From NCBI GenBank assembly GCA_025765595.1, contig JAIVFH010000587.1, forward strand, positions 1-13,499: 13,499 nucleotides of DNA, read 5' to 3'. Of this stretch, positions 1 to 7,416 are shown in pieces. The notes beneath the pieces are model-generated. The model saw nothing but the letters and a program-made list of their open reading frames with translations, was not told the origin of the DNA and searched no databases. The stretch is from Obelidium mucronatum. Lineage: Eukaryota; Chytridiomycota; Chytridiomycetes; Chytridiales; Chytriomycetaceae. Both the position numbers and the translations under genes were made by a program. Positions within the stretch are counted from its first letter, which is position 1. Every line of letters begins with the position of its first letter.

Positions 1-1302
1 TCGACGTTGTTGTAGTTGCTGGAGGGTTGAGTGTTGGACGCGTCAAGAACTGCAGCGGATATTTGTTTCTTCAAGCGTAGAGCTCTGGAATAGATGTTAG
101 AGAAGGCTGGATTGGAGGATATTTCGTTGTTGGCTGTTTAATGATAAAATGAGTAAGAAAAAAAAGGCCTCAAAGAAAATACCAGGATCAACGGAGTCTG
201 AAATTTCTTTTACTGAAGAATTCCTGCTTGAAGTTACAGGCGCTACAGAGTCTGCGTCATTATCCCGTTTCTTGTCGTTGGACAATGAGGGATTCTGTGG
301 TGACGACACGTTCCATTCTGTTCCAGGCATATTCGAGAGACTTCCAGCTGAAGCTTTTTTCACAAAAATGGGCTTAGTTGCCATAACTGGGGGTGTTTGA
401 GGAAGCTCCATCATGCTTTCTTCTGCTTGACGATTGATAAACAGTGAAGCATCAGGTTGCGTAGGTTCATCATCGTGCTCAGTATAGTCTGGCTCATTTT
501 TCTGTTCAGTGATTCCATTGTTAAGATCAAAGAAAACAGTTTTGGAGCCCTGTTTTGAAATGGTTGGGGTTTGGCTGTTGCCACGAGGAGATTCACTGTC
601 ATCCTCTTTTTCTTCAGCAGACAAATAATCTATATTATTCGAGTCCGGCGTAATTGACCGTGGAATAGAGGCATTCCGAGAGAGTGAAATACGCGATGAG
701 GGTCGAGAAGGAGGAAACTCCAAAGCTGCAGAAAAATGCAATTCACCAAGCTGTTTAATACCAGTTCCGGTACCAGCTGGCTCCGCTGTCATAATTGGAA
801 ACCATCCTGTGACAGGTTTTGCGTACGGTTCTCCTGCCAAAACGGAAAGGTCCGAGATTCGAACGCGACAAACTTCGCCTTGCTCAGAACCAATCACTGT
901 CAAAACCAAAGGGCCCATATCACGCAAATATGCGCATAGATTTTGTTTTGGGCATTTGACGGGGTATCTGAAAACAGTAGGAAAACGTCGAGCTTCTTCC
1001 TGAGTTCTCTTGATGAGCTTTGGAGACTCGGTTCTCGTCGAGATTCTCGCAGGAAAGAATAAAGAAGGCTGGCCGGCTTCATTTCCCCACCAGGAAAGTT
1101 GTGCCTTAACAGTTGTTTGTGCAGGTTTGGCAGACGATGCGCGTTTAAGTTTTGTTGCCGAGGGTGGCTTCAGAACTACTTTCGCGATGGCAACACGAAG
1201 ATGCGCATGCACAGGCCCAGAGACGTTTGGTGGCAGCGATGGCGGGCTATCGGGAGGGTGATGTGTGTCTTTTGGTTTTGGTTTCGTCCTTCGAGTGTGC
1301 AT
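1..1302 (-). CDS. C2CD3: C2CD3-like centriole elongation protein, N-terminal part (partial)
   Basis: C2CD3 is a large multi-C2-domain protein of the centriole distal end, needed in animals for centriole elongation, distal appendages and ciliogenesis. Two exons are visible: 183-1302 and 1-133, with a 49-nt GT-AG intron at 134-182 (phase 1); the frame stays open to the left edge, so the 3' part is missing. The ATG at 1302 is the first in frame. About 417 residues are present. Residues 1-25 are basic and proline-rich (SLPP at 22-25), followed by the family's N-terminal C2 domain at about 28-197: WWG at 71-73, the AYLRDMG segment at 124-130, and the closing LGELHFSAALEF at 185-196. The rest is low-complexity, rich in Ser, Asn, Glu and Pro, as expected for the linker before the next C2 domain. 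The Maf gene lies 98 nt upstream on the same strand. The identification rests on recalled family motifs, not on a search. Confidence 0.82.
134..182 (-). other. C2CD3 intron (49 nt, GT-AG)
   Basis: On the minus strand the donor GTATTT follows codons for S-V-D-P, and a T-rich tract leads to the acceptor AAACAG. Splicing joins phase 1 to phase 1 and replaces a hydrophobic read-through that stops near 97 with an open polar frame continuing to position 1. Confidence 0.8.
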
Positions 1303-1400
1303 TTGATTTATTTGACCTTCAAACAATACTATGTTTTAACTCTACCAAATTAATAGAGGCGGTTTAAATAATTACGACACGACGTTGAGACATTTTATCG

Positions 1401-2088
1401 TTATTCGTCCAGGGTCTGCTGAATCAGACGTTGAATAATCGTCAGCGAAAGCCCAACAATTGAATCCGCCCCGCCGTCTATTCCTTCTGTCTCTCCAACA
1501 AACGGCTTCAGAATTGGATCTTCAATAGTGAATCCACCGCAGCACTCAAAAACGCGACCCGCTTGTATCAATGCATCGATCACAGAGTCTGGAATGTATT
1601 TGAAGTGCTGCTTGGCATGATCAACTACTGCCGCCTTTTTCTGTGTTGCTGTGTTGTACACCACAACGCCACCAAACGTCTCCACTGGTCCACTTCTGTA
1701 AGATTCTAAATACTCTCGCGCTTCAGCTTCATCCACAGGCTTTTCCCTGATCTTTCCTTGGTAGACTGCCACTTGGTCGGAGCAGATGACTATGGCTGGT
1801 GTCTTTGGCAACTTCCCACTTGCAATCAAGGCATCAGCCTTGGCATGAGCGATACTATTCATTCGTCTTAATATGGCAAGAAAGGCCTTAAGATGCTGGA
1901 GGATGGGCTTACCGTAATACCAAGTCTTGGGGGTTGTCCTTGGTTCTATCGCCAATCCCCTTCTCATCGATCGACTGCGTAACAACAGTGAATGGAATGC
2001 TATATTTGTTAAGAATATAAGCCCGGGACTTTGAGGAAGACCCTAGTATCAGCTGGTAGTCACTTGAGGGAAGTGTCAGAGATGTCAT
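1401..2088 (-). CDS. Maf-family nucleoside triphosphate pyrophosphatase
   Basis: Maf/HAM1-fold enzymes hydrolyse non-canonical or modified nucleoside triphosphates (such as dTTP/UTP and m5UTP/pseudo-UTP analogues) to the monophosphate and pyrophosphate, cleaning the nucleotide pool in the cytosol. Two exons, 1913-2088 and 1401-1854, joined across a 58-nt GT-AG intron (1855-1912), give 209 residues, the usual family length. Motifs in order: LILGSSSKSR (residues 13-22), the Maf nucleotide-binding loop in its eukaryotic form (SSSKSR in place of bacterial SxSPRR); DEKGI near 41; LVLRIAHAKADAL (56-68), which the splice restores exactly; CSDQVAVY with probable catalytic Asp85; IREKP (94-98); GGFTIED (165-171); ADSIVGL (188-194). 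It resembles the plant/fungal Maf subgroup more than the bacterial one. Divergent from the membrane-protein gene at 2244 and upstream of C2CD3 on the same strand. No lesion is seen. Confidence 0.95.
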
Positions 2089-2243
2089 TTTTTTCCTGAG
2101 TAATGTGAAACAGTGAAAGTAGCACTCCCTTCATAAAAATGTCTATTTTATTATTCCTTTAACTGGTTGGAAGGGCGTTATAATAGAAAAAAATTGCAAG
2201 CAGACCCATTCTCTAGAACCGTTGTTGTCCAAAAAAAGGTAAT
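2089..2243. promoter_or_regulatory. Divergent intergenic region (Maf / membrane-protein gene)
   Basis: These 155 nt separate two start codons on opposite strands and must hold both promoters and 5' UTRs. The region is AT-rich; a TATAATA-like run occurs at about 2180, but no site can be assigned with confidence. No ORF of note. Confidence 0.5.
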
Positions 2244-3231
2244 ATGTTCCAGATCCGTCCCAACATCACGAGCGAAGATGAAATATCAGGAATCGTCAGC
2301 ATAATTTTTACAGTCGCGTTCGTCATTCTGGAAGTGTACTTGATTAATTTCATAGTTACCCGCGAGTTGATTTTACAACATACGCCCGTCACCATAAGCT
2401 CAGTTTTCGCAGCAAACAAAATCAACTTAATCATGCACTGCGCTGTGTTCTGCATCATCTGGCTCTGTGCTTTAGTTGCGGCTTCTATTCTTGCTTACAA
2501 CCCTCGTGAACAACAAAAATCGCCCCTGTTTATCTTCCCGACCCTCTTTTTCGCGCTGATTGAGTATTTGTACTTGCAGCTATGCTGGCTTCGTGCAAGT
2601 GATATCGTCCGCAGGATTTCAAAGACCATGCACAAGTACATCGTGTTCATGCTCAAAACGGCCCCGTTTATATGCTCGCTGCAAATAGTGCCGCCGATTA
2701 TTTCCGTTGTATTGGCAAGCTTGAACACGGAAGGGTTATCAGAAGATGAAAAACTAGTTCAAGATCAATGACGCGATCTCATAACATCCGTGTCCTTTTT
2801 CACATGCACGATTTTAATTGGAATTATCGTGATTTCATTTGATGTCATGCTCTTGTACTGCTTCATAAAGTATTTGCGACAAGTGTATCAAGATGGCGTG
2901 GATGTTGTTCGTTTGGTTTCTGTTGTGAAACCAATCAGGGTTTGCTGTCACCGGAGTGATTGGGAAAGAAAACAAATTTTATACGTTATTCAGCAGTTCA
3001 ATGTGTGTAATACTTTTTCTTATTGCTTGCGTTCACGTGAAGCTGAAGGTGGATGTTTTTGAAGCTGGGGAGGAAGAACGGCGGACAAGTCGATTTGTTT
3101 CCGGCGCTGGAAGTAGCGCACCACGCGAAAGTATAAAAGATGGTACTGGTGCAGGGAGCGAAATGGGGGTGAGAGTGACAATTATTACAAGATCGGCGTC
3201 CGTTGTTCGAGGGTTGAGATGCTTTGAATAA
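2244..3231 (+). CDS. Multi-pass (7TM-like) membrane protein with interrupted reading frame
   Basis: I do not recognise a named family. From the ATG at 2244 the frame encodes four clear membrane segments (residues about 15-38, 60-85, 94-116 and 131-158), then meets TGA at 2769-2771. The same frame continues past it with RDLITSV and a fifth strong membrane segment (2793-2875). A sixth (CVILFLIACVHV, about 3006-3041) lies in a different frame, followed by a Gly/Ser/Arg-rich tail ending at TAA 3229-3231. The number and spacing of helices suggest a receptor-like plasma-membrane protein of the lineage-specific kind, but this is inference. The frame change between about 2883 and 2996 may be an intron (donor candidates 2885 and 2911; acceptor AGs ending 2938, 2956, 2968, 2993, 2996) or an indel. 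The TGA cannot be removed by a GT-AG intron that keeps segment five. Either a pseudogene, a strain mutation or a sequence error. TMEM18 starts 12 nt downstream. Confidence 0.55.
3226..3231 (+). terminator. AATAAA polyadenylation signal overlapping a stop codon
   Basis: AATAAA overlaps the TAA that ends the membrane-protein tail and lies about 13-18 nt before the TMEM18 ATG. If used, cleavage would fall inside the TMEM18 coding region. Position is approximate to within a base or two. Confidence 0.4.
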
Positions 3232-3243
3232 ACTCAAAAAAAA

Positions 3244-4023
3244 ATGCCAACAAAAAACAACAAGCTCACACTTGATGCCATTTTCAATGACCCGACCCTC
3301 ATTAATTGGGATTCCGCAGAATCTGTCTTCAAGGACCTAAAGACAGACGTCATGTCATTCATTGAAGCGGTGTGTTTTATCAGGAAAGCAAACTGAAAGT
3401 TAAGCGACTGATGCAGCAACTCAGGTTGATTGGAACGAGCCGCTATTCAAAGGTCTTGGATTGCTGCATGGGGTTACCTTCTGTCTTGTCGTGCTATTGT
3501 GGTGGAAGAAGGCAGCAGCATCAACGACAGGATTTATTGTTCTAACGTGTTTGAGCAAGTATTCTTATTTCATTTTTGCTATATTAAGAAGCACTAACGG
3601 ATTTCAACATACCTAATAGCCGGACTTATTCTCGGATCTGAACACTTGAACTCACTTGCATCACTTCATTTTGCGAGATTCTCAGAAACCAATTACTTTG
3701 ACAAGAACGGTGCCTTCATCACGACAGTGTTTTCAGGACCCATTCTGGCCAACATTTTGTTGTTATTGGTTTGTGAGGGAGGGGGGAAACGCTTTGGGGG
3801 GACCTCTTTGATCTAAAACACGGTTCCTATTTTGCAACAGTTTGCAATGCTGCGTGAAGTTGCACAGCTTCTAATTTTATCTAAAAGGAAACAGCTTGGC
3901 TTGAAGAATAGGAACGTGGCTGTTGGGACTGATGTTGATAAGCAATCATCTAGGGCCACAAGCAGCCAAAAAAAAGTTAAACAAGAAAGTAATTCCCTTC
4001 GCCAGCGTAAATCTACCAAATAA
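3244..4023 (+). CDS. TMEM18: TMEM18 family nuclear-envelope membrane protein
   Basis: TMEM18 is a small conserved multi-pass protein of the inner nuclear membrane; the animal protein has a basic C-terminus reported to bind DNA and is linked to body-weight regulation. Four exons, 3244-3369, 3425-3554, 3620-3768 and 3841-4023, give 195 residues. Introns are 55, 65 and 72 nt; the second uses a GC-AG pair (GCAAGT donor), and its phase fits only that donor. Family landmarks: DVMSFIEA then VDWNEP (43-48, the family's I/V-D-W-x-E-P start), membrane segment about 52-69, second about 78-91 leading to GSEHLNS (91-97), then ETNYFDKNGAFITTVFSGP (108-126) and a third segment about 126-148. The C-terminus (149-195) is long, basic and Ser/Gln/Lys-rich, exceeding the animal protein. 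It sits 12 nt after the membrane-protein stop and 70 nt before the eL8 ATG. Confidence 0.9.
3555..3619 (+). other. TMEM18 intron 2, GC-AG type (65 nt)
   Basis: The donor is GCAAGT, the classic GC-donor consensus; the acceptor is TAATAG, preceded by a CACTAAC branch site about 20 nt upstream. The phase-1 join gives LTCLTGLILGSEHLNS, matching the family. The overlapping GT donor at 3559 is phase 2 and would put the next exon in a frame that soon stops. Confidence 0.82.
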
Positions 4024-4093
4024 AGTGTTGTCGTTGTTGGTGATAAGTCGAGTTTGATCAGCCTTTTTTGTCACTTTACGAAAGTCAGTAAAA
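4024..4093 (+). promoter_or_regulatory. eL8 upstream region
   Basis: Only 70 nt separate the TMEM18 stop from the eL8 ATG, so the ribosomal-protein core promoter must lie here or overlap TMEM18. A short T-run (about 4064-4069) and the start context AAAATGG are visible. No specific factor site is claimed. Confidence 0.4.
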
Positions 4094-5763
4094 ATGGTGA
4101 GCATGCCACTTCCCATCCCCATCACCCTCAGCCATCATCAGCCATCGTCAGCCATCATTGCACTCAGCTACCTCAGCTACGAGCGATTTGTACAAATCGT
4201 CTCACTCTCATCTTGACCACGTCATCAGATGTCTTCTGGGTCTTGGTGGGATGCCATCTTGACCTCAGCAGGTTCTGTTCACGCAATTGGATATTCACAC
4301 GCGATCTATTTCCTCACCCTCAAAAAGGGCCAGTGGGACTAGTGGCGGATGCTCCAGTGAAAACGATCAGCGGTTGTGGGTGTTCGATTCCGTTCTACAC
4401 GAGTTCAGATGCACTTGATGCATCTTTGCTTCCTCTTCTTGGTACTTGCTTGCGAAAGCCGTTGCATCTGGATCCCTTCTGATTCCAGTGTTGGTCGTTT
4501 GTCAGTCGAGGGAAAAGCTCTTACATTTGCATGGTTCTCATGTAGTGGGGTGTAGTACTTACGACACTGGCTTATCATCGACGGGTCCTCGGATCTATGG
4601 GTTGGTTGTGGATTTCATCCAGATCAATGGCTTTCCTTGCGTTTCACCGGATTTGGAAGGGTTCATATGAACAACTCTGAACAATGTTTCGCATCTTGAT
4701 CTTTCCATTGGAGCATTTGAATTCCTTTGCTGTGATATGGCGTTGGGTTTTAATGAGGATTTAGGAGTCTTACAAAGTCCCTTCGTGGCGCTCCGATGAC
4801 ATCATATCCTCCAATTGTGTTTATTAACCTTGCTTCTCCTCTGGTATAAAAGGCCCCACCAAAGTCCGTTGCTAAGAAAGTCGCCGCCGCTCCAGGTGCC
4901 AAGAAGGCTGCCGCCAAGGCCGTTAACCCACTCTTTGAGAAGACTCCACGTTCCTTCGGAATTGGTGAGCATTTTTAAACTATATCTTGCTATGATCCTC
5001 TCTCTAATCAGTTTGGTTTAAGGTGGTGACATCCAGCCAAAGCGTGACTTGACCCGCTTCACCAAGTGGCCAGAATACGTTCGTCTCCAAAGACAAAAGA
5101 CCATCCTCCGTCAACGTCTTAAGGTTCCACCTGCCATCAACCAGTTCTCCAAGGCTTTGGACAAGAACACTGGTATGGCATCTTGTCGTTTTGATCTTTC
5201 TTGTGGTATAACTAATTTTCTCTTTTTTTTGTCGCTCAGCCACCCAGGCGTTCAAGCTCCTCTCCAAGTACCGCCCAGAAACTGCCCTTGAGAAGAAGAA
5301 CCGTCTTACTGCTGCTGCCGAAGCTAAGGCTGCTGGATCCAAGGTTGAGACCAAGAAGCCAGTTGTTGTCAAGTACGGAATCAACCACATCACTGCTTTG
5401 GTTGAATCCAAGAAGGCCCAATTGGTTCTCATTGCCCACGATGTTGACCCAATCGAAATCGTCGTTTGGTTGCCAGCTCTCTGCCGCAAGATGGGAGTCC
5501 CTTACGCCATCGTCAAGGGCAAGTCCAGACTCGGAACAGTCGTCCACAAGAAGACTGCCACCGCCCTTGCCATCACTGACGTCAAGGCCGAAGACAAGCA
5601 CGAATTGGCTGCTTTGGTTTCTGCCATCAAGACCAACTTCCAGGAGAAGAACGAGGAGACCCGCAAGCAATGGGGTGGAGGTATCATGGGACGCAAGTCC
5701 AACGAGAAGATGGCCAAGCGTGCCAAGATCGCTGCCAGGGAGGCTGCTCACTCCAAGAAGTAA
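4094..5763 (+). CDS. RPL8: Large-subunit ribosomal protein eL8 (L7Ae family)
   Basis: eL8 (animal RPL7A, yeast Rpl8) is a structural protein of the 60S subunit that binds 25S/28S rRNA through an L7Ae fold. Four exons, 4094-4096 (the ATG alone), 4853-4964, 5023-5172 and 5240-5763, give 262 residues against about 256-266 in the family. The protein starts [11 protein letters not shown] with an Ala/Lys-rich tail, then [20 protein letters not shown], the motif [23 protein letters not shown], and the L7Ae core with [27 protein letters not shown] and [20 protein letters not shown]. It ends with the WGGGIMG motif and a basic tail. VKYGINH is the fungal wording. Splice phases all match (0, 1, 1). Codons are strongly C-biased at third positions, as in highly expressed genes. 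The first intron is far longer than any other here. Confidence 0.98.
4131..4160 (+). repeat. Tandem 10-bp repeat in eL8 intron 1
   Basis: Three consecutive copies of a GCCATCATCA-like unit (4131-4140, 4141-4150, 4151-4160), the second and third with one to two changes. Confidence 0.85.
4163..4180 (+). repeat. Perfect 9-bp tandem duplication
   Basis: CTCAGCTAC occurs twice head to tail (4163-4171 and 4172-4180), directly after the 10-bp repeats and just before the palindrome. Confidence 0.9.
4184..4199. repeat. 16-bp perfect palindrome in eL8 intron 1
   Basis: CGATTTGTACAAATCG is its own reverse complement. As DNA it could be a site for a dimeric factor; as RNA it could form a six-pair stem with a GUAC loop. 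It lies about 90 nt after the eL8 start codon. Confidence 0.8.
4965..5022 (+). other. eL8 intron 2 (58 nt)
   Basis: Donor GTGAGC, acceptor TTTAAG. Phase 1 joins FGIG to GDIQPK. A nearer AG at 5011 (AATCAG) would break the frame. Confidence 0.9.
5173..5239 (+). other. eL8 intron 3 (67 nt)
   Basis: Donor GTATGG, long T-run, acceptor CTCAG. Phase 1 joins LDKNT to ATQAF. Confidence 0.92.
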
Positions 5764-5793
5764 ATTGCGAATTCGCGGTGCTTCTACTCTTCC

Positions 5794-5799
5794 AATAAA
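5794..5799 (+). terminator. eL8 polyadenylation signal
   Basis: AATAAA lies 31 nt after the eL8 stop codon and 75 nt before the next ATG; the only well-placed poly(A) signal between the two genes. Confidence 0.65.
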
Positions 5800-5873
5800 T
5801 GCAAAGGGCTGTTTTCCTTTACTTTCTTCGTCTTTAGTCTGTGTGAATCAACAATAATGTATTATTATTTTAA

Positions 5874-6839
5874 ATGCTCGACTTGAACTCTTTCGCGTAC
5901 GCCGGCGCCGACGCCGACGCCGTCGTCGCTGTTCCGCCGAAGGCGACGCCGAAGCGCAACGCGCCGCCGCGCGCATCGCTGCGCCTCTCGGCTTCGAAGC
6001 GGAAGGTCGACGGCAAGACCGGAGACTCCACAGACAACGCCGAAGACTCGGACCAAGGCGAGGACGCTGGGCCGCTGCCAAAGAAGCGCAAGGGCAAAAC
6101 GACGACAAAGGCGCAAACGCCGCAGAAGGCGGCCGCGAGCAAAGTCGTCCAGTTTCCGCATCTGAAGGCAATCAGCGATTCGCTTGGCCACAACTTGATC
6201 TGTCTGTTCATCGGAATAAACCCCGGTGTCAAGACGGCGGAGACAGGACACGCCTATGCCCACAAGAGCAACTGGTTCTGGAAGCTGCTGCACATGGGCG
6301 GCTGCACAGATCGGCTACTGCCATGTTCATACGATACCCACTTGCCCCGCCTCTACTCGTTGGGGACGACTAACCTTGTTCCCCGTCCCACGGCGAATCA
6401 AACACAATTATCAATGCAAGAGAAACGCGATGGCGCGCCTGTATTGGCTGCCAAAATTAACAAGTGGAAACCTGAAGCAGTCTGCTTTGTCGGCAAGGAT
6501 ATTTGGAAAGTCTTCCATAAGGAATATTTTGGCGTTGACATGGAGGAAAAGGGCTTTGAGTTTGGGTTTCAAAAATCAAGAGTTACTGGTGCTGAATTGT
6601 TGATTGGTGGGAGAAAGGCTGACGCCATAAAATCGGAGGACAACGATGAAGAAATCGAAAGTAAAGCTGTGGACTGGAAGGGTGCGAAAGTGTTTGTTTC
6701 GTTCAGTACTTCCGGTTTGGTAAGCTTTTCGCCCGAGTTCAAAAAGGAAGTTTGGACAAGATTGGGCGTATACGTTAATGAGCGGCGTGCTGCACGTGGA
6801 GAAACGTCACCTAAAGAACCATTTGAGATTGAAGGATAA
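5874..6839 (+). CDS. TDG/MUG-family G:T/U mismatch DNA glycosylase
   Basis: This is a family-2 uracil-DNA glycosylase (MUG/TDG/Thp1), which removes uracil, thymine or damaged pyrimidines paired with G to start base excision repair in the nucleus. It is a single exon of 321 residues. Residues 1-95 form a low-complexity, basic, Ala/Lys/Pro-rich extension with a PKKRKGK nuclear-localisation-like cluster at 69-75. The catalytic domain spans about 96-303: LFIGINPG (111-118), whose Asn116 matches the catalytic Asn of the GINPG motif; NWFWKLLH (133-140); TTNLVPRPT (165-173); EAVCFVGKDIW (201-211); and the DNA-intercalation motif in the form FSTSGL (277-282). An insertion at about 220-268 (acidic, EDNDEE) separates the last two motifs. 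The first half is very GC- and CpG-rich, the rest AT-rich. The start follows eL8 by 110 nt; the CoA-binding gene begins 27 nt after the stop. Confidence 0.93.
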   Translation: MLDLNSFAYAGADADAVVAVPPKATPKRNAPPRASLRLSASKRKVDGKTGDSTDNAEDSDQGEDAGPLPKKRKGKTTTKAQTPQKAAASKVVQFPHLKAISDSLGHNLICLFIGINPGVKTAETGHAYAHKSNWFWKLLHMGGCTDRLLPCSYDTHLPRLYSLGTTNLVPRPTANQTQLSMQEKRDGAPVLAAKINKWKPEAVCFVGKDIWKVFHKEYFGVDMEEKGFEFGFQKSRVTGAELLIGGRKADAIKSEDNDEEIESKAVDWKGAKVFVSFSTSGLVSFSPEFKKEVWTRLGVYVNERRAARGETSPKEPFEIEG

Positions 6840-6866
6840 TCATTAAAAATAGACAATTTGAATTCA

Positions 6867-7405
6867 ATGAGTGCCACGAACTTTTTCAATACTCCTTTCT
6901 TTGCTGTGGTCGGTGCGAGCTCTGACCGATCAAAGTTTGGAAACAAAGTGCTTCTATGGTTTGGCTCTTTTCTGCATCCTGAGGCTATTTAAAGAGCGTT
7001 TACCATTGTATCAGGTTCACTTCACATCAACTGCCCGTGACACCCATCAATCCTGTTAGGTCTTTCAGCGATGCAATTGTCTTCCAACTTACTTGAATAT
7101 ATCAGAAATCAACCACTATTGAATCGATTGCGTGTGTAAAGTCCGTGGCTGATTTGGAACATCCGTCTTCTACAGCACTCTCGCTGATTGTTCCACCAGC
7201 AGTCACTCTTCAAGTAATGGCTCAAGCCCGGGCTGCAGGCATCAAGAACTTCTGGCTGCAGCCTGGCTGCGAAAACGAAGAAGTTGTGGCTTACATCCGG
7301 GACTGGGCTCGCTCCGACAAATCAATGAACGCGATACTCGGCGGTCCGTGTATATTAGTCGAAGGTGGTGATGCGCTGAGAAGCTGCGATCGTTCGCGTT
7401 TGTGA
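6867..7405 (+). CDS. CoA-binding domain protein (CoA_binding_2, YccU-like)
   Basis: A small Rossmann-fold protein of the succinyl-CoA-synthetase-type CoA-binding domain family (bacterial YccU); CoA binding is inferred from the family and the cellular role is unknown. Three exons, 6867-6958, 7015-7054 and 7106-7405, joined across 56- and 51-nt GT-AG introns, give 143 residues, the normal length for a stand-alone domain. Motifs in order: FFAVVGASSDRSKFGNKVL (residues 11-29, the nucleotide loop), WFTSHQLPVTPINP (31-44, spanning both splices), TTIESIACVKSVADL, LSLIVPPAVT, GIKNFWLQPG and GGPCILVE near the C-terminus. Both splices restore the family wording exactly. It is 27 nt downstream of the glycosylase stop and its own stop lies 9 nt from the CFAP47 stop on the other strand, so the two 3' UTRs must overlap. 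Confidence 0.92.
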
Positions 7406-7410
7406 TTATG

Positions 7411-7416
7411 TTTATT
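7411..7416 (-). terminator. CFAP47 AATAAA overlapping its stop codon
   Basis: On the minus strand AATAAA shares two bases with the TAA stop (7415-7417). It fills most of the 9-nt gap between the convergent stops, so CFAP47 transcripts probably end inside the CoA-binding gene. Confidence 0.5.

Larger units (their letters stand above)
4097..4852 (+). other. eL8 intron 1 (756 nt)
   Basis: The donor GTGAGC directly follows the ATG, and the acceptor TAAAAG follows a TATTAAC branch site and a C/T-rich tract at 4819-4841. Splicing yields MAPPKSV. At 756 nt it is about ten times the other introns. It contains short tandem repeats and a 16-bp palindrome (listed separately). ORFs inside are short and carry no recognisable protein motif. 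I looked for snoRNA C/D boxes (RUGAUGA with CUGA) and saw no convincing pair; an H/ACA RNA cannot be judged by eye. Confidence 0.88.

Noticed and set aside
1303..1326. C2CD3 start at 1326
   Set aside because: That codon is TTG; the first in-frame ATG is at 1302.
2213..2728. Minus-strand frames opposite the membrane-protein gene
   Set aside because: They are mirrors of hydrophobic codons on the plus strand and show no coherent protein.
4054..4670. Two open frames inside eL8 intron 1 as possible genes
   Set aside because: No domain or membrane pattern, and they lie between well-supported splice sites. A protein function is not supported.
4097..4852. Intron-hosted C/D snoRNA
   Set aside because: No RUGAUGA box paired with a CUGA box at a sensible distance; TTGATGC at about 4418 and CTGA at about 4676 do not make a convincing pair.
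5004..5751. Long antisense open frames opposite eL8
   Set aside because: They mirror the C-biased codons of eL8 and cross its introns; low-complexity Leu/Ser/Gly products only.
5848..6293. Three antisense frames opposite the glycosylase N-terminus
   Set aside because: They are Arg/Ala-rich shadows of the CpG-rich stretch, where stop codons are rare in every frame.
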